Positions 43,451 through 52,420 of a DNA stretch of 64,000 nt are shown piece after piece. The DNA lies in the NCBI GenBank assembly GCA_963819905.1, contig CAWFXP010000007.1, positions 1 through 64,000 on the forward strand. Direction: 5' to 3'. Under the pieces are notes generated by a model that saw only the letters and a program-made list of their open reading frames with translations, was not told the DNA's origin and did not search any database. Origin of the DNA: CAWCQC01 sp963819905 (lineage in GTDB: Bacteria; Actinomycetota; Thermoleophilia; Gaiellales; Gaiellaceae). Every line of letters begins with the position of its first letter. Within the stretch, counting starts at the first letter, position 1. The position numbers and the translations under genes are program-made.

Positions 43451-44847
43451 TAGAAGCTGGGGCGCCGCTCGCCCGCCCGGGTCGCCTGCTCGAACCCGTG
43501 CGCGATGCGTAGAAGGCCGAGGTCGTCGCCCGGCTGCCCCACGAGCTGGAGCCCGACCGGCAGCCCGCCGTCGGTGAACCCGGCAGGCACGGAGATCGCC
43601 GGGCAGCCCGTGAGGGTGATGTCGGAGCAGCTTCGCATCCAGTCGACGTACGTCGACATCGGCCGGCCCGCGATCTCCGTTACCCACTCGATCTCGAGGG
43701 GGAACGGCGGCACCTGGACCGTCGGCAGGGCGAGGACGTCGACCTCGGCCATGAACTCCCGCACCCTGGCCCGAAGGGCGGCGTGACGCCGGGCGGCGTC
43801 CCGCGCTGCCGCCGGCGTGACTGCACGGCCCAGCTCGACGTTCCAGCGGATCGTCTCCTTGAGCCGGTCGCGCTCGGTGTCGTACTCCTCGCGAAGTGCC
43901 TGGGCAAACTCGACGGCGCGGAGAGTCTGGAAGATCTCCCCGGCGTCGGATAGGTCGGGGAAGCCGTCGACGACCTCGCACCCGAGGCTCTCGAACAGCG
44001 ACCGGGCCGGCTCGAGCGCGCGCGGAACGGCGGGATCGAACGGGAGGCCGCCTGCGTCGGAGCTCCAGGCAACCCGGAGGCCGGCGAGGTCGCGTTCGAG
44101 CGGCACGGCGAAGATCGAGCCCGGCTCGGGCAGGGAAAGAGGACAGCGCGGATCGGGCCCGGCGATCGCCTGGAGCTGCAGGGCGACGTCGGCCACGGTC
44201 CTGCCCATCGGGCCATCCACGGAGAGGGTGGACCGCGGATCGTCGGTCGGCCAGCCCGGGACCCGACCGGGTGACGGGCGCAACCCGACCACGTTGCAAA
44301 ACGACGCGGGGTTTCGCAGCGAGCCGCCCATGTCGCTCCCGTCCGCAATCGGGACCAGCCCGCAGGCCAGGGCGGCCGCCGCGCCTCCGCTCGAGCCGCC
44401 GCAGGTCCGCTCGAGCGCGTAGGGGTTCCTGGTCGGGCCGAAGACTTCGTTGAAGGTCTGCGAGCCCGCGCCGAACTCTGGGGTGTTCGTCTTCCCCACC
44501 GTGATCGCTCCTGCTGTCTGCAGGCGCTCGACGAGCAGCGCCGACTCGGCCGGAATCCAGCGACGGTAGATCGGCGATCCGTAGGTCGTCCGGATGCCGG
44601 CGGTGTCGACGAGATCCTTGTGGGCGACCGGCAGGCCGTGCAGGACACCGGTCGGCGGGCCCCCGTCGAGAGCCTTGGCGTCGTCGAGCGCCTGCTCGGC
44701 GACGAGTGTCACGATCGCGTTCACCCGCGGGTTGACCCGCTCGATCTGGGCGAGGTGCGCCTCCATCACCTCGACGGCCGAGAGCTCCCGCGCCCGCAGC
44801 AGGCGGGCCAGCTCCGTCGCGTCCAGGAAGCAAAGGCCGCCGGTCAC
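43450..44847 (-). CDS. Amidase-signature family amidase
   Basis: A 465-residue amidase with the Ser-cisSer-Lys triad: Lys in LPVAHKDLVDTAG, and the two Ser in CGGSSGGAAAALACG and IADGSDMGGSLRNPAS. Hydrophobic C-terminal parts (CPAISVPAGFTDGGLPVGLQ) are typical. It hydrolyses an amide or carbamoyl group. Substrate is unknown, and it is not linked to gatB/gatC, so it is unlikely to be GatA. The start GTG at 44847 overlaps the GNAT stop (GTGA). Its 3' end touches the hairpin cluster. Confidence 0.88.
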   Translation of the reverse strand: MTGGLCFLDATELARLLRARELSAVEVMEAHLAQIERVNPRVNAIVTLVAEQALDDAKALDGGPPTGVLHGLPVAHKDLVDTAGIRTTYGSPIYRRWIPAESALLVERLQTAGAITVGKTNTPEFGAGSQTFNEVFGPTRNPYALERTCGGSSGGAAAALACGLVPIADGSDMGGSLRNPASFCNVVGLRPSPGRVPGWPTDDPRSTLSVDGPMGRTVADVALQLQAIAGPDPRCPLSLPEPGSIFAVPLERDLAGLRVAWSSDAGGLPFDPAVPRALEPARSLFESLGCEVVDGFPDLSDAGEIFQTLRAVEFAQALREEYDTERDRLKETIRWNVELGRAVTPAAARDAARRHAALRARVREFMAEVDVLALPTVQVPPFPLEIEWVTEIAGRPMSTYVDWMRSCSDITLTGCPAISVPAGFTDGGLPVGLQLVGQPGDDLGLLRIAHGFEQATRAGERRPSF

Positions 44848-45395
44848 CGGTCGGCTTCGAGATCGGCCGGCAGCAGGGAGAACATCACACAGTCCGAGCG
44901 GCGTCCCTTCACCTCGAGCCGCTGCCGAAGGACGCCTTCGCGCTGGAAGCCGGCCTTCTCCGCGACGCGCTGGGATGCCACGTTCTCGACGTCCGTGACG
45001 ATCTCCACCCGTACCGAGCCGAGCTCGTCGAAGGCCCACCGGGCGAGCAGCCTCGCGCCTCGCGCGGCGACGCCTCGGCCCCGAGCAGAGGCGGCCACCC
45101 AGTAGCCGACATCGGCCACCGGCCAGGCCGTGAGCCGGGCCCCGATCGCGCCGAGGAGGGTTTCGGACGCGGCGTCGAGCAGGACGAACGACGCCTCCCG
45201 GCCGCTCCGCCAGCCCTCGGCCGCCAGGTCGAGCCACTCGAGCGCGTTGGCCTCGGTGTATGGCGCCGGCACGAGCGTCCAGCGCGCGATCTCGGGATCC
45301 TGGCACGCCTCGACAATCGCCGGCACGTCGTCTCGGACGTGCGTCCGGAGAAGGACGACCCCATCGGTGAGCGGTGGATCTGGCGGAACGAGCAT
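44844..45395 (-). CDS. RimJ/RimL-like GNAT acetyltransferase
   Basis: A 183-residue GNAT enzyme with LTDGVVLLRTHVRDDVPAIV, DVGYWVAASARGRGVAARGA as acetyl-CoA loop, and VENVASQRVAEKAGFQREGV, the RimJ/RimL hallmark. These acetylate protein N-termini or small amines. I take the ATG at 45395 (MLVPPDPPL), and one at 45407 is also possible. It is coupled to the amidase downstream and divergent from the phosphoesterase gene, with only 24 bp between the starts. Confidence 0.78.
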   Translation of the reverse strand: MLVPPDPPLTDGVVLLRTHVRDDVPAIVEACQDPEIARWTLVPAPYTEANALEWLDLAAEGWRSGREASFVLLDAASETLLGAIGARLTAWPVADVGYWVAASARGRGVAARGARLLARWAFDELGSVRVEIVTDVENVASQRVAEKAGFQREGVLRQRLEVKGRRSDCVMFSLLPADLEADR

Positions 45396-45419
45396 CGAGC
45401 ACCGCATACTAGGACCAGG

Positions 45420-46319
45420 ATGGGGTTCCGGGTCGTCGCTCTCCTCGTTCTCGTTCTCGCCGCCGCCTGGTCGGCCGGGACTGCCGGTGGAGCCGTCGCG
45501 AAGCCCGGGGTCGCGAGGGCCACGTCGTCGGCGAAGGCTGCGCCCTCCTTTCAGCACGTGATCGTCGTCTTCTTCGAGAACAAGGAGTACGACAGCATCA
45601 TCGGCGACTCGTCGGCGCCGCGCTTCAACCGTCTCGCCAGGCGCTATGCGTCGATGACCCGCTTCTACGGCGAGACGCACCCGAGCCTTCCGAACTACAT
45701 CGCGTTCGTCTCCGGCTCTACCCAGGGCATCGACTCGAACTGCACGAGGTGCACGGTCGATGCCCGCAGCCTGGCCGACACGATCGAAGAGTCGGGCCGC
45801 ACCTGGAAGACCTACGCCGAAGGGCTCCCTTCGCCCGGCTTCACGGGTGCGACCTCCGGGAGATACGCGAAGAAGCACAACCCGTTTCTCTACTTCAAGC
45901 CGGTGCTTGCGAGCAAGGAGCGGCGCGAGCGCGTCGTCCCCTTCGGCCGCTTCAAGGCGGACCTCGCGGCCGGGACGCTGCCCGACTTCTCGCTCGTCAT
46001 CCCGGACATGTGCAACTCGATGCACGACTGCTCGGTGAGAACCGGCGACAACTGGCTCTCGAGGTTCGTCGATCCCGTGCTGACGAGCCCGCTCGCAGCC
46101 GGCAGCGTCGTCTTCGTGACGTTCGACGAGGGCAAGTCCGATGAGCGCGGCGGCGGCCACATCGCGACCCTCGCGATCGGGCCCACCGTCAAGCGGGGCT
46201 CGCGCTACCGGCAGGTCGTGAACCACTACGGCCTCTTGCGAACGATCGAGGACGCCTGGGGCCTGCCGCGTCTCGGCAAGTCGGCCGCCGCGAAGCCGAT
46301 CACGGGGATCTGGAAGTAA
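45420..46319 (+). CDS. Secreted phosphoesterase (acid phosphatase / phospholipase C family)
   Basis: A 299-residue protein with an N-terminal signal peptide (GFRVVALLVLVLAAAWSAGT, Ala-rich cleavage region). The catalytic metal-binding opening is HVIVVFFENKEYDSIIGDS. Then HPSLPNYIAFVSGSTQG, SLVIPDMCNSMHDCS, VFVTFDEG and GGGHIATLAIGP follow, matching the alkaline-phosphatase-like phosphoesterase family. It acts outside the cell on phosphate esters. Start at ATG 45420. It converges with the alcohol dehydrogenase gene, 3 bp apart. Confidence 0.83.
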   Translation: MGFRVVALLVLVLAAAWSAGTAGGAVAKPGVARATSSAKAAPSFQHVIVVFFENKEYDSIIGDSSAPRFNRLARRYASMTRFYGETHPSLPNYIAFVSGSTQGIDSNCTRCTVDARSLADTIEESGRTWKTYAEGLPSPGFTGATSGRYAKKHNPFLYFKPVLASKERRERVVPFGRFKADLAAGTLPDFSLVIPDMCNSMHDCSVRTGDNWLSRFVDPVLTSPLAAGSVVFVTFDEGKSDERGGGHIATLAIGPTVKRGSRYRQVVNHYGLLRTIEDAWGLPRLGKSAAAKPITGIWK

Positions 46320-46322
46320 CGG

Positions 46323-47324
46323 CTACCCCGTCGCCGCCTCGTCCACGACGAGGACGGCGGCGCCCCGCACCTCTCCGGCCCGCAGCCGGGCGAGGGCGTC
46401 GCCTGCCTCCTCGAGCGGAAACGGCTCCACCTCAGTCGTGACCGGCACCCGCGGCGCGAGCGCCAAAAACGCGAGACCGTCCTCTCGGGTCAGGTTCGCC
46501 ACGGACCGAACCGACCGCTCCCCCCAGAGGATCTCGTACGGAAAGGACGGGATGTCACTCATGTGGATACCGGCGCAGACGACGGCGCCCCCCTTGGCCA
46601 CCGCCCGGAGCGCCGCCGGGACGAGCTCTCCCGCGGGCGCGAAGACGATCGCCGCGTCGATCTCCTCCGGGGGCGGGCCGAGCGCGTCGCCGGCCCACTC
46701 CGCGCCGAGCGTGCGGGCGAAGGCCTGCGCGTCGACGTCGTCCGCCTTGGTGAAGGCGAACACCCGGCGGCCCTGGCTGCGGGCGACCTGGATGACGATG
46801 TGCGCCGCCGCGCCGAACCCGTAGAGGCCGAGGCGGTCGCCGTCACCCGCCATGACGAGCGCGCGGTAGCCGATCAGCCCGGCACAGAGGAGCGGCGCCG
46901 CCTGGAGGTCGGGGTATCCCGCCGGTACCGGCAAGCAGAAGCGCCGGTCAGCCGCTGCCAGCTCCGCATAGCCGCCGTCGAGCTGGTAGCCGGTGAAGCG
47001 TGCGCGGTCGCAGAGGTTCTCCCGGCCTGAGAGGCAGTACCGGCACTCGCCGCAGGTCCAGCCGAGCCAGGGAACGCCGACGCGATCCCCGGGCGGGACG
47101 TCCTCGACCGAGGCGCCGGCCTCGAGCACCGTGCCGACGATCTGATGCCCGGGAACGAGCGGGAGCTTGGGGTCGGGAAGCTCGCCGTCGAGCACGTGGA
47201 GGTCGGTCCGGCAGACGCCGCAGGCGTGCACCCGGATCAGCACCTCGTCGGCGGCAGGCTCCGGCGCCGGCAGGTCGGCGACCCGCAGCCGACCGCCGGG
47301 TCGATCGAGCACCATCGCCTTCAC
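46323..47324 (-). CDS. Zinc-dependent alcohol dehydrogenase (MDR, AdhP-like)
   Basis: A 333-residue MDR dehydrogenase with GVCRTDLHVLDGELPDPK, VPGHQIVGTV, the structural zinc Cys in TCGECRYCLSGRENLC, CAGLIGYRAL and a nucleotide fold GLYGFGAAAHIVIQVAR. It resembles propanol-preferring, zinc-dependent enzymes of the AdhA/AdhP group. The coenzyme motif G-F-G-A-A-A departs slightly from GxGxxG. Start GTG at 47324, overlapping the cupin gene stop (GTGA). Confidence 0.83.
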   Translation of the reverse strand: MKAMVLDRPGGRLRVADLPAPEPAADEVLIRVHACGVCRTDLHVLDGELPDPKLPLVPGHQIVGTVLEAGASVEDVPPGDRVGVPWLGWTCGECRYCLSGRENLCDRARFTGYQLDGGYAELAAADRRFCLPVPAGYPDLQAAPLLCAGLIGYRALVMAGDGDRLGLYGFGAAAHIVIQVARSQGRRVFAFTKADDVDAQAFARTLGAEWAGDALGPPPEEIDAAIVFAPAGELVPAALRAVAKGGAVVCAGIHMSDIPSFPYEILWGERSVRSVANLTREDGLAFLALAPRVPVTTEVEPFPLEEAGDALARLRAGEVRGAAVLVVDEAATG

Positions 47325-47665
47325 GGCGCCGCCAGCCGCTCGATCTGCAGCCCGGGCCGTCGCAGATGGACGGTGAGGTAGCGGATCCCGTCGGCTCCGG
47401 CCGTGATCCGTCGCCGGCTCGCCTTCGGCAGGACGATCGCCTGCGAGCTCGCGATCGGGTGCTCTGCGTCGTCGATTCGCACCGTCCCCGAGCCCTCGAG
47501 GACGATCACCAGCACGTCGCGCTCGTCGTTCACGTGCTCGGGCGTGCCCTCGCCCGCCGGCCAGGCGAGCAGGGTGGCATTCAGGTCGTCGGTCGCCGTC
47601 CCCCAGAGCGGACCGCGCCCACCGGGCTGCACGAGCAGGTCGACGACCGGCCCGTCCGCAGTCAT
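47321..47665 (-). CDS. Small cupin protein
   Basis: A 114-residue single cupin domain: GTPEHVNDERDVLVIVLEGS, where the His and Glu would bind metal, and IASSQAIVLPKASRRRITAG in the second motif, lacking the usual second His. It may bind a small ligand or serve as a regulator of the alcohol dehydrogenase to which it is coupled. ATG at 47665. Confidence 0.7.
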   Translation of the reverse strand: MTADGPVVDLLVQPGGRGPLWGTATDDLNATLLAWPAGEGTPEHVNDERDVLVIVLEGSGTVRIDDAEHPIASSQAIVLPKASRRRITAGADGIRYLTVHLRRPGLQIERLAAP

Positions 47666-47752
47666 CGGCTGCCTCGGAAGGTCCGGAGACGGCGTCCCAC
47701 CGGGCGATTCTAGGTAGGAGGCTCCGGCGGGTGCCTGGGCTATGGTCGGCGC

Positions 47753-48499
47753 GTGCCGGGTTGGCTCGAAGCAGGCCTCTGGGGCTGGCTCGCCGGCGCC
47801 GCTCTGCTCATCGGGGCCATCGTCGGGCTGCGACGGGCGCTTCCGCGCTTCGTGATCGCCGACATGCTTGCGTTCGGCGCCGGAGCGCTGGTCTCGGCGC
47901 TTGCCTTCGACGTGCTCGAGGAGGCCTACGACGTCGGCGGCCTCTGGCCGGCGGTTGCCGGCTTCGCCGCGGGCGCGGCCTTCTACCTGGCCGGTGGCGC
48001 TCTCCTGGCGCGACGGAAAAACGGTGATCAGCAGGGCCTCGCCCTGGCGCTCGGCGGTCTCCTGGACGGCATCCCGGAGTCGATCGCGATCGGAGTCTCC
48101 CTTCTCGAGGGAGGCGCTGTCAGCGTCGTCACCGTCATTGCGGTCTTCGTGTCGAACATACCGGAGGGGTTGGCGAGCGCCGCGGACCTGCGGCGCGACG
48201 GCCGTTCGCCCCGTTTCGTGCTCACGCTCTGGGGATTGATCGCTTTCGTCACGGGGCTCGCGTCGATGTTCGGCTACGGCGTCGTCGGCGGGTTCTCCGA
48301 CGAGGCCGTCGCCGGGGTGACCGCGGTGGCGGCCGGCGCGATCCTGGTCATGCTCGTCGAGACGATGATCCCGGACGCCGTCCGGGAGGCGGCGGAGGCC
48401 GGACCGGCCAGACCGGGGCGCCGCCGTCTCCACGGGCATCCCGGCTTCTTCGCGGCGCTCGGCTTTCTCGTCGCGTTCGTCCTGACGAACGTCGCCTGA
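47753..48499 (+). CDS. ZIP-family metal transporter
   Basis: A 248-residue ZIP permease with eight predicted helices. The metal-binding fourth and fifth helices show GGLLDGIPESIAIGVSL (HxxxE-like site with Asp replacing the common His) and VFVSNIPEGLASAADLR. It imports a divalent metal such as zinc, iron or manganese, or acts as a related exporter. GTG start at 47753, divergent from the cupin gene. The His-to-Asp change in helix four is also common in a GufA-like branch. Confidence 0.82.
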   Translation: MPGWLEAGLWGWLAGAALLIGAIVGLRRALPRFVIADMLAFGAGALVSALAFDVLEEAYDVGGLWPAVAGFAAGAAFYLAGGALLARRKNGDQQGLALALGGLLDGIPESIAIGVSLLEGGAVSVVTVIAVFVSNIPEGLASAADLRRDGRSPRFVLTLWGLIAFVTGLASMFGYGVVGGFSDEAVAGVTAVAAGAILVMLVETMIPDAVREAAEAGPARPGRRRLHGHPGFFAALGFLVAFVLTNVA

Positions 48500-48546
48500 C
48501 CGACGCGGGGAATCGAGCACGGGCCGGGCACGTTCTCCCGGGTGAG

Positions 48547-49167
48547 GTGAGTACAACAACGAGAGATCCCTTCGAGGCCGTTTTCGGGTCGGTGTGCGCG
48601 CGAACGCACTGCGGCGAGAAGCGCAGGCGCACGCTCGAGGAGATCATCGAGCTCGCCGTCGAGATCGCGCGGGAGGGCCGAGAGGGCCGAAAGATCGGGA
48701 CGCTCTTCGTGGTCGGAGACGTCGAGGCGGTGCTGACACGCTCGCGGCCGCTTCTCCTCGATCCGCTCTACGGACACCCCGCCGATCTCCTCCACGTCGA
48801 GCGGCCCGATCTCCGGGAGACCGTCAAGGAGCTCGCCCAGCTCGACGGCGCCTTTCTGGTCGGCGACGACGGCACGTTCGTCTCGGCCGGACGCTTCGTG
48901 GACGTCGATCTCGGCTCGCCCAGCTTCTTCCTCCCCGGCCTGGGAACGCGTCACGCTGCGGCCGCGTCGATCAGCGCGACGACGAACGCGGTGGCGGTCG
49001 TCGTCTCGCAGAGCTCGGTCGTGCGGGTCTTCTCGGACGGCGAGGTCCTCGCCGAGATCATCCCCGAGCTCTTTCTTCTCTCCCAGCGTCAGGTCTTCGC
49101 CCGCCAGGCGGAGATCCGGCAGATGCCGGAGGCGGGCGTCACGCTCGCCCTCGCCGCGGAGAGCTAG
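48547..49167 (+). CDS. DisA_N diadenylate cyclase domain protein
   Basis: A 206-residue soluble protein of the DAC family that makes cyclic di-AMP from ATP. The conserved parts are QLDGAFLVGDDGTFVSAGRF (DGA motif) and GTRHAAAASISATTNAVAVV, where most active enzymes have GTRHRAA. The N-terminal extension has no membrane helices, unlike CdaA, and no DNA-binding part, unlike DisA. The loss of the second Arg of the RHR motif makes activity uncertain. It precedes envelope genes, which fits the known tie between c-di-AMP and wall/osmotic balance. GTG at 48547. Confidence 0.72.
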   Translation: MSTTTRDPFEAVFGSVCARTHCGEKRRRTLEEIIELAVEIAREGREGRKIGTLFVVGDVEAVLTRSRPLLLDPLYGHPADLLHVERPDLRETVKELAQLDGAFLVGDDGTFVSAGRFVDVDLGSPSFFLPGLGTRHAAAASISATTNAVAVVVSQSSVVRVFSDGEVLAEIIPELFLLSQRQVFARQAEIRQMPEAGVTLALAAES

Positions 49168-49215
49168 CCAGCCGTCTGAGCCCCGACCGGCGCTCGTTCG
49201 GCCATAATCGCCGCC

Positions 49216-50310
49216 GTGCGCATCCTCTACGGCGTCGTCGGCGAGGGCATGGGTCATGCGACCCGCTCCCGCGTGATCCTGACCGAGCTGCAGAAGCGGC
49301 ACGATCTTCGCGTCGTCGCGTCCGGCCGTGCCGCGAGCTACCTGGCCGAGACGGTGTCGGGCGTGCACGAGATCTGGGGTCTCACGTTTGCGATGGAAGG
49401 AGCCGAAGTACGGCTCATGCAGTCGGCGATCCAGAACCTCCGCGGTGCGACCAGGGGCCTCCCGCAAGACGTCCGCCGCTACTACGACCTGACGCGGGAG
49501 TTCGCGCCCGAGGCCGTGATCACCGACTTCGACAGCTTCGCCGTGCTCTACGCGCAGCGCCACCGGCTTCCGATCATCAGCCTCGACAACATCCAGATGC
49601 TCGATCGCTGCTCGCACGACAAGGAGATCCTGGCCGGCTACCACAAGGACTTCACGGTGGCGAAGCGGTTCGTGGCGATGAAGGTGCCGCGCGCGCACCG
49701 CTACCTCGTGACGACGTTCTTCTACCCGCCCGTGCGCAAGAAGCGCACGACGCTCGTGCCGCCGATCCTGCGTCCGGACATCCTGGAGGCGGAGCGCGAG
49801 CAGGGCGCGCACCTGCTCGTCTACTGGGCCGGTGACGAGACGGTTCCCGGCATCCTCAAATCGTCGGGCGTGCCCTGCAGGATCTACGGGATGGAAGGCC
49901 GGATCACGGAGGACCGGGTCGACGAGAACCTCACCTACCGGCCGTTCAGCGGGCCGGGCTTCATAGACGACCTGCGGACCTGCCGAGGGCTCGTCACCGG
50001 GGGCGGCTTCAGCCTGCTCGGCGAGGCCGTGTACCTGCAGAAGCCGATGCTGGCGATCCCGCTGCAAGGGCAGGCGGAGCAGCAGCTGAACGCCCGGTAC
50101 GTCGAGCGCCTGGGCTTTGGACGCTGCGTCCACGCGCTGACCGCCGAGGTTCTGGACGATTTCCTCACCGAGCTGCCCCGCTACCAGGAGGCGATCTCGG
50201 CCTACGAGCAGGACGGCAACACGGTCGTGCTCACCGAGCTCGAGGCCGAGCTCGAGGCGGCGACCGCCGGGCGGCGCTCGAAGCGGAAGAAGCGGAAGGA
50301 GCAGGCGTGA
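49216..50310 (+). CDS. Glycosyltransferase of the MJ1255/VC2487 type
   Basis: A 364-residue GT-B-like protein beginning MRILYGVVGEGMGHATRSRV, the hallmark G-x-G-x-GHATR opening. ITDFDSFAVLYAQRHRLPII and SLDNIQMLDRC follow, and the donor-side loop is GLVTGGGFSLLGEAVYLQKP with LAIPLQGQAEQQLNARYVE. The C-terminus is very basic (RRSKRKKRKEQA). It probably transfers a sugar to a lipid or wall acceptor. Its stop overlaps the membrane protein start (ATGA-like GTGA), starting a chain of four coupled genes. Confidence 0.8.
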   Translation: MRILYGVVGEGMGHATRSRVILTELQKRHDLRVVASGRAASYLAETVSGVHEIWGLTFAMEGAEVRLMQSAIQNLRGATRGLPQDVRRYYDLTREFAPEAVITDFDSFAVLYAQRHRLPIISLDNIQMLDRCSHDKEILAGYHKDFTVAKRFVAMKVPRAHRYLVTTFFYPPVRKKRTTLVPPILRPDILEAEREQGAHLLVYWAGDETVPGILKSSGVPCRIYGMEGRITEDRVDENLTYRPFSGPGFIDDLRTCRGLVTGGGFSLLGEAVYLQKPMLAIPLQGQAEQQLNARYVERLGFGRCVHALTAEVLDDFLTELPRYQEAISAYEQDGNTVVLTELEAELEAATAGRRSKRKKRKEQA

Positions 50311-50939
50311 GCGAGGCCGGCTGGGTCGCGTTTCTCTGGGTCTGGTCGCTGTTCATCGCCGGCCTCGAGATCGAGGTCGAGGCCGGGCACGGCTGGGCCG
50401 AGAAGCTGCCGACCTGGTATCGGCGCCGCGGGAAGGTCGCGACCGTCTACGGGTGGTTCATGGCCAAGCGGCCGCTCACCGGCTACCACGTGTTCGCCCT
50501 GCCGCTGCCCCTGATCGCGCTCCACATGCCGTACTTCTGGGGCCAGGACTGGACGTGGGCCTCCGAGCTGCGGACGATCGCCATCTACCTCGTCCTCGCC
50601 GTCGTCTGGGACTACCTCTGGTTCGTCTTCAACCCCGCCTACGGTGTCCGGCGCTTCAAGGGCGGGAACATCTGGTGGCTGCCAGGGCCCTGGATCCTCC
50701 GCTTCCCGATCGACTACTACGCGGGGCTCGGCCTCTCCTGCCTGCTCGCCGCCGGGACGTGGATCGAGGACGGGTCGCCCGGCCGCTTCTACGAGCATCT
50801 CGGCCTGATCCTCGGCTGCATCGTCCTGACCGCGATCGCGATTCCGTTCGCCCCCCTCTACGGTCGCTGGTACCGTCACATGCGCCTCCCGGGCACCGAC
50901 GACCGGCCGATCACGCCGATCACGCCTCCGCCGCAGTGA
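50307..50939 (+). CDS. Integral membrane protein, unknown
   Basis: A 210-residue protein with about five membrane segments (VAFLWVWSLFIAGLEIEVEA, TGYHVFALPLPLIALHM, IAIYLVLAVVWDYLWFVFNP, YAGLGLSCLLAAGTWI, LGLILGCIVLTAIAIPFAPL) and conserved-looking aromatic loops (RRFKGGNIWWLPGPWI). No family assigned. It is translationally coupled to the glycosyltransferase before it and the deacetylase after it, so a role in envelope glycan handling is likely. Confidence 0.7.
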   Translation: MSEAGWVAFLWVWSLFIAGLEIEVEAGHGWAEKLPTWYRRRGKVATVYGWFMAKRPLTGYHVFALPLPLIALHMPYFWGQDWTWASELRTIAIYLVLAVVWDYLWFVFNPAYGVRRFKGGNIWWLPGPWILRFPIDYYAGLGLSCLLAAGTWIEDGSPGRFYEHLGLILGCIVLTAIAIPFAPLYGRWYRHMRLPGTDDRPITPITPPPQ

Positions 50940-51646
50940 AGCTCGGAACCGCACTCCTCGCCCCGTACCACGCCCTGTGGCCGACGTCTCAGGGGTTCGG
51001 CCCGACCATCATCGGCACCCCGGGGCGCGGCAAGCTGCTCGCCCTCACGTACGACGACGGGCCGAACAAGCGCTGGACGCCGGAGCTGCTCGAGCTCCTC
51101 GACCGCGACGGCATCAAGGCGACCTTCTTCGTCGTCGGCAAGTACGTCGAGGAGCGGCCGGACCTTGTTCGCCGGGCGCGCGACGAGGGGCACGCCCTCG
51201 GAAACCACACGTACTCGCACGCCGCGCTCCTCTTCATCTCCGACGAGAAGATCGCCTCCGAGCTCGATCGCTGCGCAGCGGCTGTGACCGCCGCGGGCTG
51301 CGAGTTCTCGCAGGTGCCGGCGGGGAAGCTCTGCCGCCCGCCGTACGGGCGCAGGCGCCCGGGGACGCTCCGGGTGCTCCACGAGAAGGGCTACGCGCCG
51401 GTTCTCTGGTCGGTGACGTGTTGGGACTGGTCGAAGCGCGTGACGACCGAGAAGATCATGCGCCACGCCACCAAGGGAACGCACGGGGGGGACGTGATCC
51501 TCCTCCACGACGGCGACGGCGACCACGGTATGGACGTCGACCGCCACTGCTCGCTCGAGGCGACCGAGCTCATCATCGATCGCTACGGGAACCAGGGCTT
51601 CGAGTTCGTCACGATCCCGGAGCTCGTTCGCCGCTCGGCTGAATGA
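50936..51646 (+). CDS. NodB-type polysaccharide deacetylase
   Basis: A 236-residue carbohydrate-esterase-4 domain. The five motifs are present: LALTYDDGPNKRWTP with catalytic base Asp and metal Asp, LGNHTYSHAAL with two metal His, CRPPYGRRRPGTLR, SVTCWDWSKR and DVILLHDGDGDHGMD with the catalytic His. It removes N-acetyl groups from a polysaccharide. There is no signal peptide, so it acts inside the cell or on a lipid intermediate. GTG at 50936 overlaps the previous stop (GTGA), and the stop overlaps the next start (ATGA). Confidence 0.88.
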   Translation: MKLGTALLAPYHALWPTSQGFGPTIIGTPGRGKLLALTYDDGPNKRWTPELLELLDRDGIKATFFVVGKYVEERPDLVRRARDEGHALGNHTYSHAALLFISDEKIASELDRCAAAVTAAGCEFSQVPAGKLCRPPYGRRRPGTLRVLHEKGYAPVLWSVTCWDWSKRVTTEKIMRHATKGTHGGDVILLHDGDGDHGMDVDRHCSLEATELIIDRYGNQGFEFVTIPELVRRSAE

Positions 51647-52416
51647 ACCTCTTCCGCTTCATTCCCGGGTACGAGACGCAAGTCTACGACGCGGGGAAGG
51701 AGCCGATCCTGTTCCTGTTCATCGCGTTCATCGTCTCGTTCGCGCTGACGCGCCTGTATACGCGGCTGGCACGCGTCCACGGCTGGGGAAGCGGCAACGT
51801 CGGCGGCGTTCACGTCCACCACATCGTCCCCGGCCTGGTCGTCATGGCGGGCGCCGGCATCGCCGCCTTCACCCCCTGGGGCGACGACCCGCTCCCGCGG
51901 GCGATCCTCGCGATCTTCTTCGGGGTCGGCGCGGGTCTCGTGCTCGACGAGTTCGCGCTCGTCTTTCACCTGAAGGACGTGTACTGGTCGCAGGAGGGCC
52001 AGAGCTCGATCATCGCGTTCGTGATGGGAGCCGCCTTCGCCGGGCTCTTCCTGGTCACCTCGACGCCGTTCGGGGTCGCCGAGCGACAGGAGGAGGAGTC
52101 GGCGACGGGATTCTTCTTCCTCGTCGCCTGCAACGTGCTCTTCGCCCTCATCACCTTCCTGAAGGGGAAGCCCTTCGTGGGCACGGTCGGGATCGTCATT
52201 CCGTTCGTGGCGTTCGTCTCGGCCCTGCGGCTCGGCAAGCCGACCTCGCCCTGGGCGCACTGGTTCTACGATCCGAAGCGCGGGCACTTCCGCCGGTGGC
52301 GCGCGAAGAAGCTCGCCAGGAGCACGAAGCGCTTCACCGAGGGCTGGCAGGCTCGCTTCGAGCGCGGCGCCTACAACCTGATCGGCGGGAAGCCGCACCT
52401 CCCCTCACCCGAGTAG
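51643..52416 (+). CDS. Integral membrane protein, unknown
   Basis: A 257-residue protein with roughly six membrane segments (EPILFLFIAFIVSFALTRLY, IVPGLVVMAGAGIAAF, AILAIFFGVGAGLVLDEFAL, FVMGAAFAGLFLVT and others). VGGVHVHHIVPG and VLDEFALVFHL carry His and Asp/Glu residues near the membrane face that could be functional. The C-terminus is basic and cytoplasmic. I know of related uncharacterised actinobacterial membrane proteins but no function. Last of the coupled envelope genes. Confidence 0.68.
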   Translation: MNLFRFIPGYETQVYDAGKEPILFLFIAFIVSFALTRLYTRLARVHGWGSGNVGGVHVHHIVPGLVVMAGAGIAAFTPWGDDPLPRAILAIFFGVGAGLVLDEFALVFHLKDVYWSQEGQSSIIAFVMGAAFAGLFLVTSTPFGVAERQEEESATGFFFLVACNVLFALITFLKGKPFVGTVGIVIPFVAFVSALRLGKPTSPWAHWFYDPKRGHFRRWRAKKLARSTKRFTEGWQARFERGAYNLIGGKPHLPSPE

Positions 52417-52420
52417 CTCG

